A DNA stretch of 64,000 bases from the NCBI GenBank assembly GCA_963698535.1, contig CAVORD010000003.1, forward strand, positions 1 to 64,000, read 5' to 3'. Made by a program: the position numbers and the translations under genes. Positions 16,891 to 27,330 of this stretch are shown here, piece by piece (the stretch's first letter is position 1; each line of letters starts with the position of its first letter). Under the pieces are notes generated by a model, which saw only the letters and a list, made by a program, of their open reading frames with translations, made no database searches and had not been told where the DNA came from. Source of the stretch: CAVORD01 sp963698535. Its GTDB lineage: Bacteria; Bacteroidota; Bacteroidia; Bacteroidales; VadinHA17.

Positions 16891-18837
16891 ATGAGAAAGG
16901 CCGCAAACCCTAGCAGGATAAGCAAGTTAAGTACCGCAGGCGTACTCATCTCTCTGGGAATTGTATTCGGTGATATTGGCACATCCCCGTTGTATGTTAT
17001 GAATGCTATCATTGGCAGCAGTAACAATATCAGGGAAGAGCTCATAATCGGAGCACTTTCCTGCATTATCTGGACCCTCACCCTTCAGACAACAATTAAG
17101 TATGTTATAATTACCCTGAGGGCTGACAACCGGGGTGAAGGTGGAATATTTTCACTCTTTGCACTTATCAGGAGGAGGTTTAAGTGGGCCTATGTTCTGG
17201 CAATTGCAGGTGGAGCAACTCTTCTTGCCGATGGCATAATAACCCCTTCTATTACTGTCGTTTCGGCCGTGGAAGGACTAAAGCTAATTAACCCATCGGT
17301 TCCTGTCATACCAATTGCACTGGGTATCTTAATGACACTCTTCTTTGTGCAGCATCTTGGCACCAGCAATATTGGCAAGGCCTTCGGACCGATAATGGTA
17401 ATCTGGTTCCTTTTCCTCGGTGTGACAGGAATGTTCCAGTTGATATCAAATCCAATAGTCTTAAAAGCCTTCAATCCTTTCTACGCTGTCAAACTTATTG
17501 TAACTGCTCCTGAGGCCCTTCTTATTCTTGGAGCAGTATTTCTTGCAACTACGGGTGCTGAGGCACTCTATTCAGATCTCGGTCACTGCGGCCTTAAGAA
17601 CATTAGGGCAGCATGGATCTTTGTCAAGACCATGCTTATTTTAAACTACCTTGGGCAGAGTGCATGGATACTAAAACAGGCCCCCTCAATTCAGGAGTTG
17701 CAGAATCCTTTCTTTGGCATGCTCCCTCTGTGGCTGGTCGGCCCTGCTATAATCCTTGCCACCAGTGCTGCCATAATAGCAAGTCAGGCCCTTATCAGCG
17801 GCTCATTTACCCTCGTTAGTGAGGCTATGCAGCTTAACCTGTGGCCAAAAATGAAGAGACTATACCCATCCCAGATAAAGGGCCAGGTTTATATCCCTGT
17901 AATCAACTGGTTTCTTTTCTTCAGCAGCTCATCCGTTATTCTCATCTTCAGGGAATCGACCGCCATGGAAGCTGCCTACGGACTCTCAATTACCATCACG
18001 ATGCTGATGACCACACTCCTGATGACCTACTACCTCAGGCTCAAGCATGTACCTACTCCTTTTATTGTGGTCTTTGCCCTTATGTTTTTGTCTATCGAGG
18101 TTACCTTCCTTTATGCTAACCTTCTTAAATTTTTTAACGGAGGATGGATCACCATTGCAATTGCATCAGCACTGTTTCTCCTTATGTATGGCTGGTATAA
18201 TGCAAGGCAACTCCGTAACAGGTTTATGGTGTTTGTCAAGTTTAAAGATTACATGGAGCCTCTGCGCAAGATGAGCCAGGATAAGGATATTCCAAAGTAT
18301 GCCACTAATCTGGTATATATCACACATACTGATATGGATGATGAAATTGAGCGTAAGATCATATTTTCACTCTTCAACAAGAGACCTAAAAGAGCCGATG
18401 TTTACTGGTTCCTGCATGTCGACATAATAGATACCCCTTATACTTTTGAATATAATGTTGTTCCTCTTATCGATGGTATAGCCTTCAAGATCAATTTCAG
18501 ACTTGGATTCAAGGTCGAGCCGAGAATAAACCTCTATTTTAATCAGGTTGTGGAGGATATGCAGAGATCAAATGAGATAGATCAACTGAGTAAGTACAAA
18601 TCACTCCGCCCGTTCAATATTGCAGCCGACTATCAGTTTATAATAATTGAACGCATACCGAATGCCGATCACGCTAAAACATTCCACGACAAGATGGTCC
18701 TGTCAATATATAATTTCGCCAAATTGATTGCCACCACCGATGTCAGGAATTTCAATCTCGACACAAGCCTCGTTGTAACAGAGCAGGTTCCTCTCGGTCT
18801 TGAAAAACCTATAAGTCAGAAGTTAAAGCGGGTATAG
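16891..18837 (+). CDS. kup: Kup-family potassium uptake permease
   Basis: A 648-residue integral membrane protein. The N-terminus has the family signature GIVFGDIGTSPLYV in the first membrane helix, followed by about eleven more hydrophobic segments (to about residue 435). A soluble C-terminal domain of about 200 residues follows, all usual for Kup/HAK/KT K+ symporters, which take up K+ with protons. GEGGIFSLFALIRRR and ADGIITPSITVVSAVEGL are further conserved blocks. I start at ATG 16891 because the earlier TTG lies in the -7 box. It follows the haem-porin by 125 bases and probably has its own promoter. The gene is intact and of normal length. Confidence 0.93.
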   Translation: MRKAANPSRISKLSTAGVLISLGIVFGDIGTSPLYVMNAIIGSSNNIREELIIGALSCIIWTLTLQTTIKYVIITLRADNRGEGGIFSLFALIRRRFKWAYVLAIAGGATLLADGIITPSITVVSAVEGLKLINPSVPVIPIALGILMTLFFVQHLGTSNIGKAFGPIMVIWFLFLGVTGMFQLISNPIVLKAFNPFYAVKLIVTAPEALLILGAVFLATTGAEALYSDLGHCGLKNIRAAWIFVKTMLILNYLGQSAWILKQAPSIQELQNPFFGMLPLWLVGPAIILATSAAIIASQALISGSFTLVSEAMQLNLWPKMKRLYPSQIKGQVYIPVINWFLFFSSSSVILIFRESTAMEAAYGLSITITMLMTTLLMTYYLRLKHVPTPFIVVFALMFLSIEVTFLYANLLKFFNGGWITIAIASALFLLMYGWYNARQLRNRFMVFVKFKDYMEPLRKMSQDKDIPKYATNLVYITHTDMDDEIERKIIFSLFNKRPKRADVYWFLHVDIIDTPYTFEYNVVPLIDGIAFKINFRLGFKVEPRINLYFNQVVEDMQRSNEIDQLSKYKSLRPFNIAADYQFIIIERIPNADHAKTFHDKMVLSIYNFAKLIATTDVRNFNLDTSLVVTEQVPLGLEKPISQKLKRV

Positions 18838-18965
18838 CTCCCAGAGCATTCATAACTCTCCCTTTTAAAGACAAACCTTTGTGCTGAAGAGATTATTTCT
18901 CCTCCAATATTCTGTTTTTGGCAACAACTGCTATCTCATTTTGTTACTATAGAAAATATAGTGCT

Positions 18966-20995
18966 ATGACCGATCGCCATACGAACAGACTAATTAAGGA
19001 AACCAGCCCATATCTTCTGCAACATGCCCATAACCCGGTCGACTGGCATGCATGGAACGAAGAGACCCTTGAAAAGGCAAAGAGGGAAAACAAACCATTG
19101 CTGGTAAGCATAGGATATTCGTCCTGTCACTGGTGTCATGTAATGGAGGCAGAAAGCTTCGAAGATGAAGCTACGGCTGCCATTATGAATGAAAATTATA
19201 TCCCGGTAAAGATAGACAGAGAGGAGAGACCCGATCTGGATCACATCTACATGACTGCCGTACAGCTGATTACGCGTTCCGGCGGATGGCCACTGAATGT
19301 GATAGCCCTCCCCGATGGCACACCTGTATGGGGTGGCACTTACTTCCCTAATGAAAAGTGGAAATCTGTCCTGATGGAGATAGCAGGAATGTTCAGAGAG
19401 AAACCGGATGAGATCAGTGACTATGCAAAAAACCTTGCCCGGGGAATCGTTGATTCATCACTCGTCCCTGATACTTATTTTGAGGCGGCCGATATCGGAC
19501 TTTTAAAGGAAGGCCTGGAAAAATGGAAGCGTGCTTTCGACCCCGTTTACGGCGGACAAACAGGTGCACCGAAATTTCCGATGCCTGTAAACATCTCATT
19601 CCTTCTTCATTGGGGATATGAGATGAAGGATGAAACTATACTCAAACATGTTGAACTGACTCTTGAAAAAATTGCAATGGGAGGCATCTTCGACCAGGCA
19701 GGGGGAGGATTTGCACGGTACAGTGTCGACATAAAGTGGAAAGTGCCGCACTTCGAGAAGATGCTCTACGATAATGCACAGCTTATCTCCGCATACTCTA
19801 ATGGTTACAGGCAATTCCGTAATCCTCTTTTCAGGGAGGTCGTTTATAAAACTTTCGAATTTCTTAACCGGGAGATGAACGACAGTTCAGGCTTTTTCTA
19901 TTCAGCTCTTGATGCGGACAGTGAGGGAGAGGAAGGCAGGTTTTATACATGGACCATAAAGGAACTTGATGATCTGAAGTTACCTGATTATGAGCTGTTC
20001 AGGTCGTACTATTCAATAGATCCGGTTACATATCTGGGATAACGACCGTTACATTCTGCACCGTAATATTGATGATGCCGGCTTCCGTGAAGGAGCACGG
20101 ATTAAGTGCTTCCGGTCTGGCAGAAAAGAAAGAGATATGGAGCTCGTCGTTGCTAAAATTCAGGGAGAAAAGGGTAAGACCTTCACTCGACGATAAATGT
20201 CTTGCCGGATGGAATGGACTTATGCTCACTTCTCTGGTGGAAGCATACAAAGCGTTCGGGGATGATATATTTCTGGAGGCTGCGGTTAAACTGGCCGGAA
20301 AGATATCCGCCACGATCAAACATAATAAGGGATTAGTAAGAAGGAATCTTAAAAATGCGGATGAGAGCACTCCGGTATTTCTGGATGATTTTGCCCTTGT
20401 CGCACAAGGACTCATAGCCCTGTCTGAAGTTGATGATAACAGACAATGGTTATCCGAATCTGTCAGCCTTACAGACAAAACAACTGAACTTTTTTATGAC
20501 AGTAAGGACTCAATGTTCTGCTTTAATCCGGTTGGGTCTAAAGTTCTGGTTACCAATTATTTTGAGACATACGACAATGTTATTCCCTCATCAAATGCAA
20601 CTTTGGCAGGGAACCTCTTCCGTCTGGCCCGTCTGGCATCCAATAGTACATATCTGTCAATATCTGAAAAAATGACCCGCAAGATGTGGGGCCATGCTGC
20701 AGCCAATCCAAACGGATTTGCCGAGTGGTGTAAGGTAATTCTATACCAGTCGTTACCTTTCAGCGAGATCATTATCACAGGCGGTGAAGCAGAAAAGAGA
20801 CTTAAGGAGATAGCATCACTGTATATCCCTGGATCGGCTACAGCCATTTCGAAGAAAGAGGATAGTACTCTTCTGTTTAAGGGCAGACATAAAGAAAGAA
20901 AGACACAAATATGGATTTGCGAGAACAGCCAGTGCAAGATGCCTGTTGAAAATGTTCCGGAGGCAATTAAAATACTGACTGCAAAAAGACAATAA
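18966..20995 (+). CDS. DUF255 thioredoxin-fold protein (YyaL/SSP411 family), two frameshifts
   Basis: The N-terminus (NRLIKETSPYLLQHAHNPVDW) and GYSSCHWCHVMEAESFED with a CxWC site mark the DUF255 thioredoxin-like domain. The rest is an (alpha/alpha)6 barrel-like region seen in N-acylglucosamine epimerase relatives (FDQAGGGFARYSVD, PHFEKMLYDNAQL, LDADSEGEEGRFYTW). The frame breaks at about 20034 (stop right after VTYLG) and about 20081. Reading across both gives WDNDRYILHRNIDDAGF then VKEHGLSASGLA and REKRVRPSLDDK, the family order. Removing two bases leaves 676 codons, the usual family length. Both shifts behave as +1 insertions. I start at ATG 18966 (MTDRHTNRLI), not 18918. Function is unknown; a redox or sugar-isomerase-like role has been suggested for the family. 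Confidence 0.85.
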
Positions 20996-21038
20996 CCCCT
21001 TGTCCGGAAGTTAATTCCATTATATGGCCATTCGTTTA

Positions 21039-22619
21039 CTACTCCCCTTTAATGAAGGCTGGTGCTTTCCTCGCTTTTGTTGCCTGCTCGAACCCGTAGG
21101 CTACCTCTATCAGTACCGGTTCACTCCACTCTCTGCCGAAGAATGATACACCAACAGGCAACTGGTCGATAAATCCCATGGGAATGGTAATGGCAGGGTA
21201 TCCGGAGATCGCAGCCAGAGAGGAGCTCCCTCCAATGTAGTTGTCGCCGTTAATAAGGTCGGTCTTCCACGCAGGCGAACCTGTAGGCGCCATCAGAGCA
21301 TCGAGTGAATAGGAACCCATCAGTCTGTCAATACCCTTACTTCTAGTCCCTTCATACATCTGCTGAAGAGCCTTTAGATACTCCGGTGAGGTGAGATCAC
21401 CCTTTTCATTAGCTTTGATAAGAAGGTCCTGGTCGAAATATCTCAGTTCCACAGGGTCGGTTTTATTGAACTCGATAAGCTCTGTAACACTTTTAACCGG
21501 GGCATTGTCACCCAGCGATGCAAAGTATTTGTTCAATCCATCCTTATATTCATAGAGCATTACGGTAAAAGAGGCACCTCCAAACGATCGTTCTGATGGT
21601 CCTTCTATCTCAATAACTTCCGCTCCGGCTTTCCGAAGCTCATCGACAGTTATTCTCATAAGTGAATCAACCCTGTGCGAGAATCCCATGGCATCCTTAA
21701 GCAGTCCGATCTTCTTGCCTTTCAGACCGTCGGCCCTGAGAAATGGGGTATAATCAGAAAGCGCCTTGCCTTCAGATGCAAGTGTCTTACTGTCACCGGG
21801 ATCAATACCTGTCAACGCACCCAGACATATTACGGCATCAGTTAAAGTACGTGTCATCGGTCCGGGTGTATCCTGTGAGAAAGATATCGGTATTATGCCG
21901 GAGCGGCTTATTAGTCCTACTGTTGGCTTAATACCCACAATACCATTATTATTTGACGGACAAACAATGGATCCGTTGGTTTCAGTACCTATGGCCAGGA
22001 TTGTGAGATTAGCGGAGACGGCGACACCCGATCCGGCACTCGACCCGCACGGATTGCGATCGAGAATATAAGGGTTTTTGGTCTGTCCCCCTACCCCGCT
22101 CCATCCGCTCGATGAGTAATTGGATCTGAAGTTGGCCCATTCACTGAGATTTGTTTTTCCAATGATCACGGCACCCGCCTCTCTCAGTTTCATCGCTACC
22201 CAGCTGTCGGCAGGCGGGAATGAATTGCGTAGGACCGTAGCACCGGCGGTATTGGGCATTTGATCATGAGTATCGATGTTGTCTTTTAGCAGCACGGGTA
22301 TTCCATGAAGCGGCCCCCTGCTCCTCCCTTCAGCAAGCTCTTTGTCAAGCTCGCGGGCAATGGCAAGGGCATCGGGATTAATGATTATCACAGAGTTAAG
22401 GGCCGGTCCATTAACATCGATAGCCTCAATACGGTCGATATATCCCTGTACCACCTCCTCAACTGTAAATTCACCCTCCGTGTAACCCTTCTGAATGTCG
22501 GTAATGGTTATCTCTTCCAGCCAGGGGTTTGGATATTCTGTTTCAGAATGTCCATTGTTGTGGCATGACGGGAGAAGAATCAGTACCAAAATGGCGGAAA
22601 CGATAGCAAGATATCTCAT
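21039..22619 (-). CDS. Lipoprotein amidase (amidase-signature family)
   Basis: This 526-residue protein has a lipoprotein signal peptide (LVLILLPSC, lipid Cys at 19). The amidase-signature core contains all three catalytic elements: Lys in HGIPVLLKDNID, the Gly/Ser-rich GSSAGSGVAVSAN with the cis-Ser, and the nucleophile region GTETNGSIVCPS. It is related to the GatA fold, but the export signal and absence of gatB/gatC nearby argue against tRNA amidation. It probably hydrolyses an amide in the cell envelope or periplasm; the substrate is unknown. The gene is intact, convergent with the DUF255 gene and divergent from the VPS10 gene. Confidence 0.88.
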   Translation of the reverse strand: MRYLAIVSAILVLILLPSCHNNGHSETEYPNPWLEEITITDIQKGYTEGEFTVEEVVQGYIDRIEAIDVNGPALNSVIIINPDALAIARELDKELAEGRSRGPLHGIPVLLKDNIDTHDQMPNTAGATVLRNSFPPADSWVAMKLREAGAVIIGKTNLSEWANFRSNYSSSGWSGVGGQTKNPYILDRNPCGSSAGSGVAVSANLTILAIGTETNGSIVCPSNNNGIVGIKPTVGLISRSGIIPISFSQDTPGPMTRTLTDAVICLGALTGIDPGDSKTLASEGKALSDYTPFLRADGLKGKKIGLLKDAMGFSHRVDSLMRITVDELRKAGAEVIEIEGPSERSFGGASFTVMLYEYKDGLNKYFASLGDNAPVKSVTELIEFNKTDPVELRYFDQDLLIKANEKGDLTSPEYLKALQQMYEGTRSKGIDRLMGSYSLDALMAPTGSPAWKTDLINGDNYIGGSSSLAAISGYPAITIPMGFIDQLPVGVSFFGREWSEPVLIEVAYGFEQATKARKAPAFIKGE

Positions 22620-22734
22620 AATTTCTATTTAATAATTTGGAATTAAGATAAGCAAAAGAATGAATATTCTTAAGATTGGATTCGCATGCTTGCCCACTTT
22701 CACCACAAAGTACTCCACAACCTACCATACTAAA

Positions 22735-22833
22735 AACCCACCCCAACCTCCCGCCGATGGCGGGACCATTCTTAGTCACGGTTCCCGTGACTTCGGAACG
22801 GCACCGCAGGCTCTCCAGGGAGGGGAATTTATT
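22735..22833. repeat. Dispersed intergenic repeat, copy A
   Basis: It contains CCCACCCCAACCTCCCGCC, then GGCGGGA, then GGCTCTCCAGGGAGGGGA. The same three blocks in the same order occur at 32464-32514 with a shorter middle part. No coding potential is evident. Confidence 0.5.
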
Positions 22834-22871
22834 CACTAACCCCATAACCTTATAACCTGCAACCTGTAACC

Positions 22872-22914
22872 TGCCTGTCCTCCGTAGTAACGCCTGGCGT
22901 TACGAAGGCGGGCA
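22872..22914. repeat. Palindromic REP-like intergenic element
   Basis: The core GTAACGCC-T-GGCGTTAC (22887-22903) is a perfect inverted repeat. It is flanked by arms that read, on the minus strand, GCCTTCG ... CTACGG. The same outer motif with a different inner stem occurs at 31001-31028. Confidence 0.55.
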
Positions 22915-23012
22915 ACCTGCAACCCCCTTCCTGCTCCCCAACATCAAACATTTTCTTCACACCAAAAAATTTAACTTTATCTTTATCATTGATAACCCTA
23001 AAACCGAATAGT

Positions 23013-26000
23013 ATGAAGAAGAGTTTCCTGATATTACTGATGGTTGCTGCCATAGCGATGGCAACGGTGCCGGCAAACGGGCAAAAAAGCAAGAAGGCTC
23101 CTGTTTCCAAATCTGAAACCGAACTGATAACACCCCTCCTTTCCAACCTTACTTACCGCCATATAGGACCTTTCCGCGGAGGAAGGGCTGCAGCGGTGAC
23201 AGGTGTACCCGGTGAAAGCTCAGTCTACTATCAGGGTGCCACCGGTGGTGGTGTATGGAAGACAGTTGATGCGGGTATAACATGGAAAAACATAAGCGAT
23301 GGCTTTTTCGGCGGAACGATAGGATCCATTGCCGTGGCTCCATCCGACCATAACGTTATTTACGCAGGTGGCGGTGAGGTGACGGTGAGAGGGAATGTCT
23401 CGCATGGCTACGGTATATGGAAATCGCTCGACGCAGGTGAAACATGGAAATATGTTGGTCTGAAGGAGGGGCAATATATACCGCGAATGGCTGTTCATCC
23501 GACAAACCCCGATATAGCTTATGCTGCTGTTCTGGGTCATCTCTTCGGCGATAACAGTGAAAGAGGAATTTACAGGACCAGAAACGGTGGATCCACCTGG
23601 GAGAAGGTGCTCTTCGTAAGCAATAAGGCCGGTGGTTGCGACCTTATACTCGACCCTGCCAATCCACGCATAATATACGCATCCACATGGAACATACGCC
23701 GTACCCCTTACAGCTTAGAGAGCGGTGGTGAAGGGTCGGCTCTCTGGAAATCGACCGACGGTGGTGATACATGGAAGGAGATAACCCGCAACGAAGGGCT
23801 CCCAAAGGGAACCATTGGCATTATAGGTGTGACTGTTTCCCCGCTTAACAGTAAAAGAGTATGGGCAATAGTTGAAGCAGCCGACGGAGGATTGTTCCGC
23901 AGTGAAGACGGCGGAGTAAAATGGCGCAAAGTAAGCGACGACCGTAACATTCGTCAGCGTGCCTGGTATTACTCACGCATATATGCCGATCCGGGCAACG
24001 TCGACGGGGTTTATGTCCTCAATGTACAGTTCTTCAGATCGAAAGACGGCGGCTCATCATTCGACAGGATAAGCACACCCCACGGCGACCATCACGACCT
24101 GTGGATATCGCCTCTGAACCCTGAAATTATGGCTATAGCCGATGATGGTGGTGCTCAGGTCTCATTTAACGGAGGTGAAAGCTGGTCGACCATGATGAAC
24201 CAGCCAACAGCCCAGTTCTACAGGGTTGCAACAGACAACCATTTTCCCTATAGGATTTACGCTGCACAGCAGGACAACTCAACACTACGAATAGCCAGCC
24301 GCTCCTTCGGGAATGGCATTGGAGAAGATGACTGGGAGGAGACTGCCGGTGGTGAGAGTGGCTGGATAGCTCCCGATCCGAACGACCCGGAGATAGTTTA
24401 CGGCGGATCATATGGTGGTTACCTTGAGAGAATAAATCACAGAACAGGCGAAAGAAGGATGGTCAATGTGTGGCCCGACAATCCTATGGGATGGGGAGCT
24501 GCCGACCTCAAATACAGATTCCAGTGGAACTTTCCCATACTCTTTTCCAGACACGACAACAAGGTCCTCTATGCAGCTGCCAATGTCTTGTTCACAACTG
24601 ACAACGAAGGACAGTCGTGGGAAGCAATTTCTCCCGATCTGACACGCAACGATAAATCCAAAATGGGATCATCGGGCGGACCAATAACAAAAGACAATAC
24701 CAGTGTGGAGTACTATGGAACCATTTTTACGGTTGCAGAATCGGTAACAGAAAAGGGCGTTATATGGACAGGCTCCGACGACGGACTGATTTATATTACA
24801 CGCGACAACGGCAAAAACTGGAGCAATGTTACACCCCCAACTTCAATGTTACCGGAGTGGACAATGATCAATTCCATTGAACCAGATCCTTTCAATGCAG
24901 GAGGGGCTTATGTTGCAGCAACATCCTATAAATCGGATGATTACAGACCTTACCTGCTTAAGACCACCGACTATGGCAAGAACTGGAAACTGATAACGAA
25001 CGGTATCGACCCAAACCCATTTTACGAGGGTCATAAGGGCCGATGCAAAGAGGAAGGGCCTCCTCTTTTGTGGTACTGAATCGGGACTTTACATAAGCTT
25101 TGACGATGGCACTAAGTGGAACTCATTTCAGCTTAATGCTCCAATAGTACCAATAACAGACATGACCATCAGAGATAACTCACTCATTGTGGTGACCCAG
25201 GGAAGGTCGATATGGATGCTCGACAACCTTGAGATACTTCATCAGATAAAAACCTACTGTCGCAGGAACCGCCAGCTATCTTTTCGACATCCCCGACGCA
25301 TTAAGAGTGCCAGGACGAATAGGCGGTGGTGACTTCTCAGGTGAGAATCCTGCACCCGGGGCTATTAATACCCTTTCTATCTGAATTCAGAACCGGGAGA
25401 TAAGGATAAGATCAAACTCGAAATTCTTACCGAGTAACGGCGAATTGATCAGGAGTTTTGAGAAAGGTGTGAAGAGAGCCGATCTGGAGAACCACAAGCC
25501 TCTTGGGGAACTGGAGGTGAAAGCAGGAATGAACCTCTTCAGCTGGGATCTCCGGTATCCGGGATCACTTGCAGGTACCGGGGATGATATTCTGGGGTGG
25601 TGGAATAGGTGGACCTACCGCTGCACCGGGTGAATACACAGCCCGCCTGACTGTTAACGATAAAATATCTGAAAAAAGTTTCAGACTTCTGCCTAATCCG
25701 ATATCATCCTCATCGGTCGGGGATATGAAAGAGCAATTCGACCTTCTTATTGAAATCCGTGACAAACTTACAGAGACACATCAGTGCATTCTTGATATCA
25801 GGAGTATGAGGGACCAGCTGAATGATCTTCTGGGAAAGCTCGACAAGGAGGTAAATAATGAGATAATTAAAGAGGTAAGTGCAATAAAAGATGAGCTTAC
25901 TTCTATAGAGGAAAACCTCTACCAGACTAAAAACAGAAGCAGCCAGGATCCGCTTAACTTCCCTATAAAACTCAACAACAAACTGGCCGGTGTTGCTTCA

Positions 26001-26171
26001 GTGGTATCCGCAGGTGACTGGAAACCGACGAAGCAGAGCTACGAGACCGCTGCTTACCTGACAGATCTTATCGATGCCGAACTTGCAAAATTTGCACAAT
26101 TAAAAAAGGAAAGGATTGAAAAATTGAATCAGACACTTGCGGTAAATAAGATAGCGTTTATTAAAATGTAG
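23013..26171 (+). CDS. Secreted VPS10/sortilin-type beta-propeller protein (five frameshifts)
   Basis: A signal peptide (MKKSFLILLMVAAIAMATVPANGQ) is followed by LTYRHIGPFRGGR and many BNR/sortilin-type blades (GGGVWKTVDAGITWKNI, GIWKSLDAGETWKYV, GIYRTRNGGSTWEKV, LWKSTDGGDTWKEI, LFRSEDGGVKWRKV). The C-terminal part (EYTARLTVNDKISEKSFRL, then a helical coiled stretch) is usual for these approximately 1050-residue proteins, often annotated as glycosyl hydrolases although their activity is unproven. The frame breaks at about 25017 (extra C), 25254 (extra T), 25377 (a T missing), 25434 (+1) and 25581 (extra G in GGGG). Reading across gives HFTRVIRADAKRKGLLFCGTE, TASYLFDIPDALRVPGRIGG and MIFWGGGIGGPTAAPGEY, all family-like. 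I start at ATG 23013, which begins the signal peptide. Confidence 0.83.
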
Positions 26172-26172
26172 C

Positions 26173-26198
26173 ATATCGTAGTCTGGAGACTACGATAT
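26173..26198. terminator. Hairpin after the VPS10 gene
   Basis: A perfect 11-bp stem (ATATCGTAGTC / GACTACGATAT) with a TGGA loop begins just after the stop codon. No U-run follows, so termination is plausible but not certain. Confidence 0.5.
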
Positions 26199-26511
26199 AC
26201 TTACATATGAATAAAATCTACATAATTAACTACATAGTTAATTACATAATTAATTATGTAGTTAACTATATAGTTATTTCAGATCAGACTGTGGAAAGAA
26301 GTCGTTTAAGGTAGATATACTGCCGGTAGGCAAAACGTACTATACGTTTGAACGGCCTGTCACTATCAGGATTATTATGAGAGTAATCGTTATCACCTGT
26401 GTAACCAATTAATACCAAAAGAACAAACTTCAGCATTAATAGTTCACAGCACAGATAGTTATTTAACTCTTTTTTGCACCGTCACCTTATGAGACGGTAT
26501 GTTACGTTATG
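26199..26511. other. Gene-free convergent region
   Basis: Between the VPS10 (+) and SDR (-) 3' ends. It holds the AT-rich palindrome at 26227-26276 and otherwise nothing I can name. Confidence 0.6.
26227..26276. repeat. 50-bp AT-rich near-perfect palindrome
   Basis: The two 25-base halves are reverse complements at 23 of 25 positions (centre between 26251 and 26252). The halves are themselves built from variants of AACTACATAGTT, so the element is both palindromic and internally repetitive. Confidence 0.8.
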
Positions 26512-27330
26512 TTATTTCCCTTCCTCCCTGAACCGGGCAAGGTTCTTTATGATAAGCCTCTCTACAAGACTTGGAAAGAGAGGTTGCAGCATGAAGTTCA
26601 ATTTTCCCAGTCTGGTAAGAACGGTAATGAACTTCCTCTTTGACACATTCTTCACGACCGCTTTGGCGACCGACTCCCTTGACTCTACTCCTTTCCCTTT
26701 TCTTGGAAGGAGTGCTATCCTTGAGCCATCTGAAGCAATGGTCTCCTTCTTGCCTTCATTTTCAGTGTATCCCACATAGATGAGGCCGACATGAATATCA
26801 TTTTCTTTCTCCTCTATCCGTATAGACTCCGCTATAGCTCTCAGTGCCATCTTGGAGGAGCTGTATGCAGAAAGGAATGGCAGTCCTCTTATTCCTGCAT
26901 TACTTGATATGAATACTATACTTCCTTTGGAGACTCTTAAATATTTAATTGCCGGGATGGTAGGATTAACCGCTCCCAGGATATTGCTTTCAAAAATGGT
27001 CTTATATACAACGGGATCAAGATCGGCTACTGCTCCTCTCATTGATACTCCCACATTATTAACGAGGATATCGACCCTGCCAAAAACCTTAACAGCCTCC
27101 TCAATAAGCAATGCACCTCCTTCGGGAGTAGAAACATCGGCGCATACCGAAATAACCTTAGCGCTTCTTTCACTTACCTCTTCCTCAGCAGCTTTCAGGA
27201 CCACCTTGTTGCGACCGTTAAGGACTATTGAGCATCCCTTAGCTGCAAATTCCAGGGCGATAGCCTTACCTATCCCCTTGCTTGACCCGGTTATTACTAC
27301 AACTTTCCCCCTGAAATCCGGCTTACTCAT
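26512..27330 (-). CDS. Short-chain dehydrogenase/reductase (SDR)
   Basis: A 272-residue classical SDR: cofactor loop TGSSKGIGKAIA (residues 15-26), NNVG after VDILV, Ser in IVFISSNAG, and the catalytic YSSSK. The NGR after beta-strand 2 suggests NADP(H). The substrate cannot be read from the sequence. Its start overlaps the end of the CPBP gene by four bases (ATGA type), so the two are probably cotranscribed with the epimerase upstream. Confidence 0.88.
   Translation of the reverse strand: MSKPDFRGKVVVITGSSKGIGKAIALEFAAKGCSIVLNGRNKVVLKAAEEEVSERSAKVISVCADVSTPEGGALLIEEAVKVFGRVDILVNNVGVSMRGAVADLDPVVYKTIFESNILGAVNPTIPAIKYLRVSKGSIVFISSNAGIRGLPFLSAYSSSKMALRAIAESIRIEEKENDIHVGLIYVGYTENEGKKETIASDGSRIALLPRKGKGVESRESVAKAVVKNVSKRKFITVLTRLGKLNFMLQPLFPSLVERLIIKNLARFREEGK

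Larger units (their letters stand above)
22620..23012. other. Gene-free divergent region with two repeat-like blocks
   Basis: This 393-base stretch between the amidase (-) and VPS10 (+) genes holds a block at 22735-22833 that recurs in part at 32464-32514. It also has an 'aacctgcaacctgtaacctg' microsatellite flanking a palindromic element at 22872-22914. TATCTTTA just before the VPS10 start is a weak TAnnTTTG match. I see no gene. Confidence 0.6.

Noticed and set aside
20031..20085. Programmed frameshift in the DUF255 gene
   Set aside because: Two +1 shifts 47 bases apart, no slippery heptamer, and the same +1 bias in unrelated genes; sequence error is simpler.
21039..22619. gatA (glutamyl-tRNA amidotransferase subunit A)
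   Set aside because: A lipoprotein signal peptide and no gatB or gatC nearby; an exported amidase fits better.
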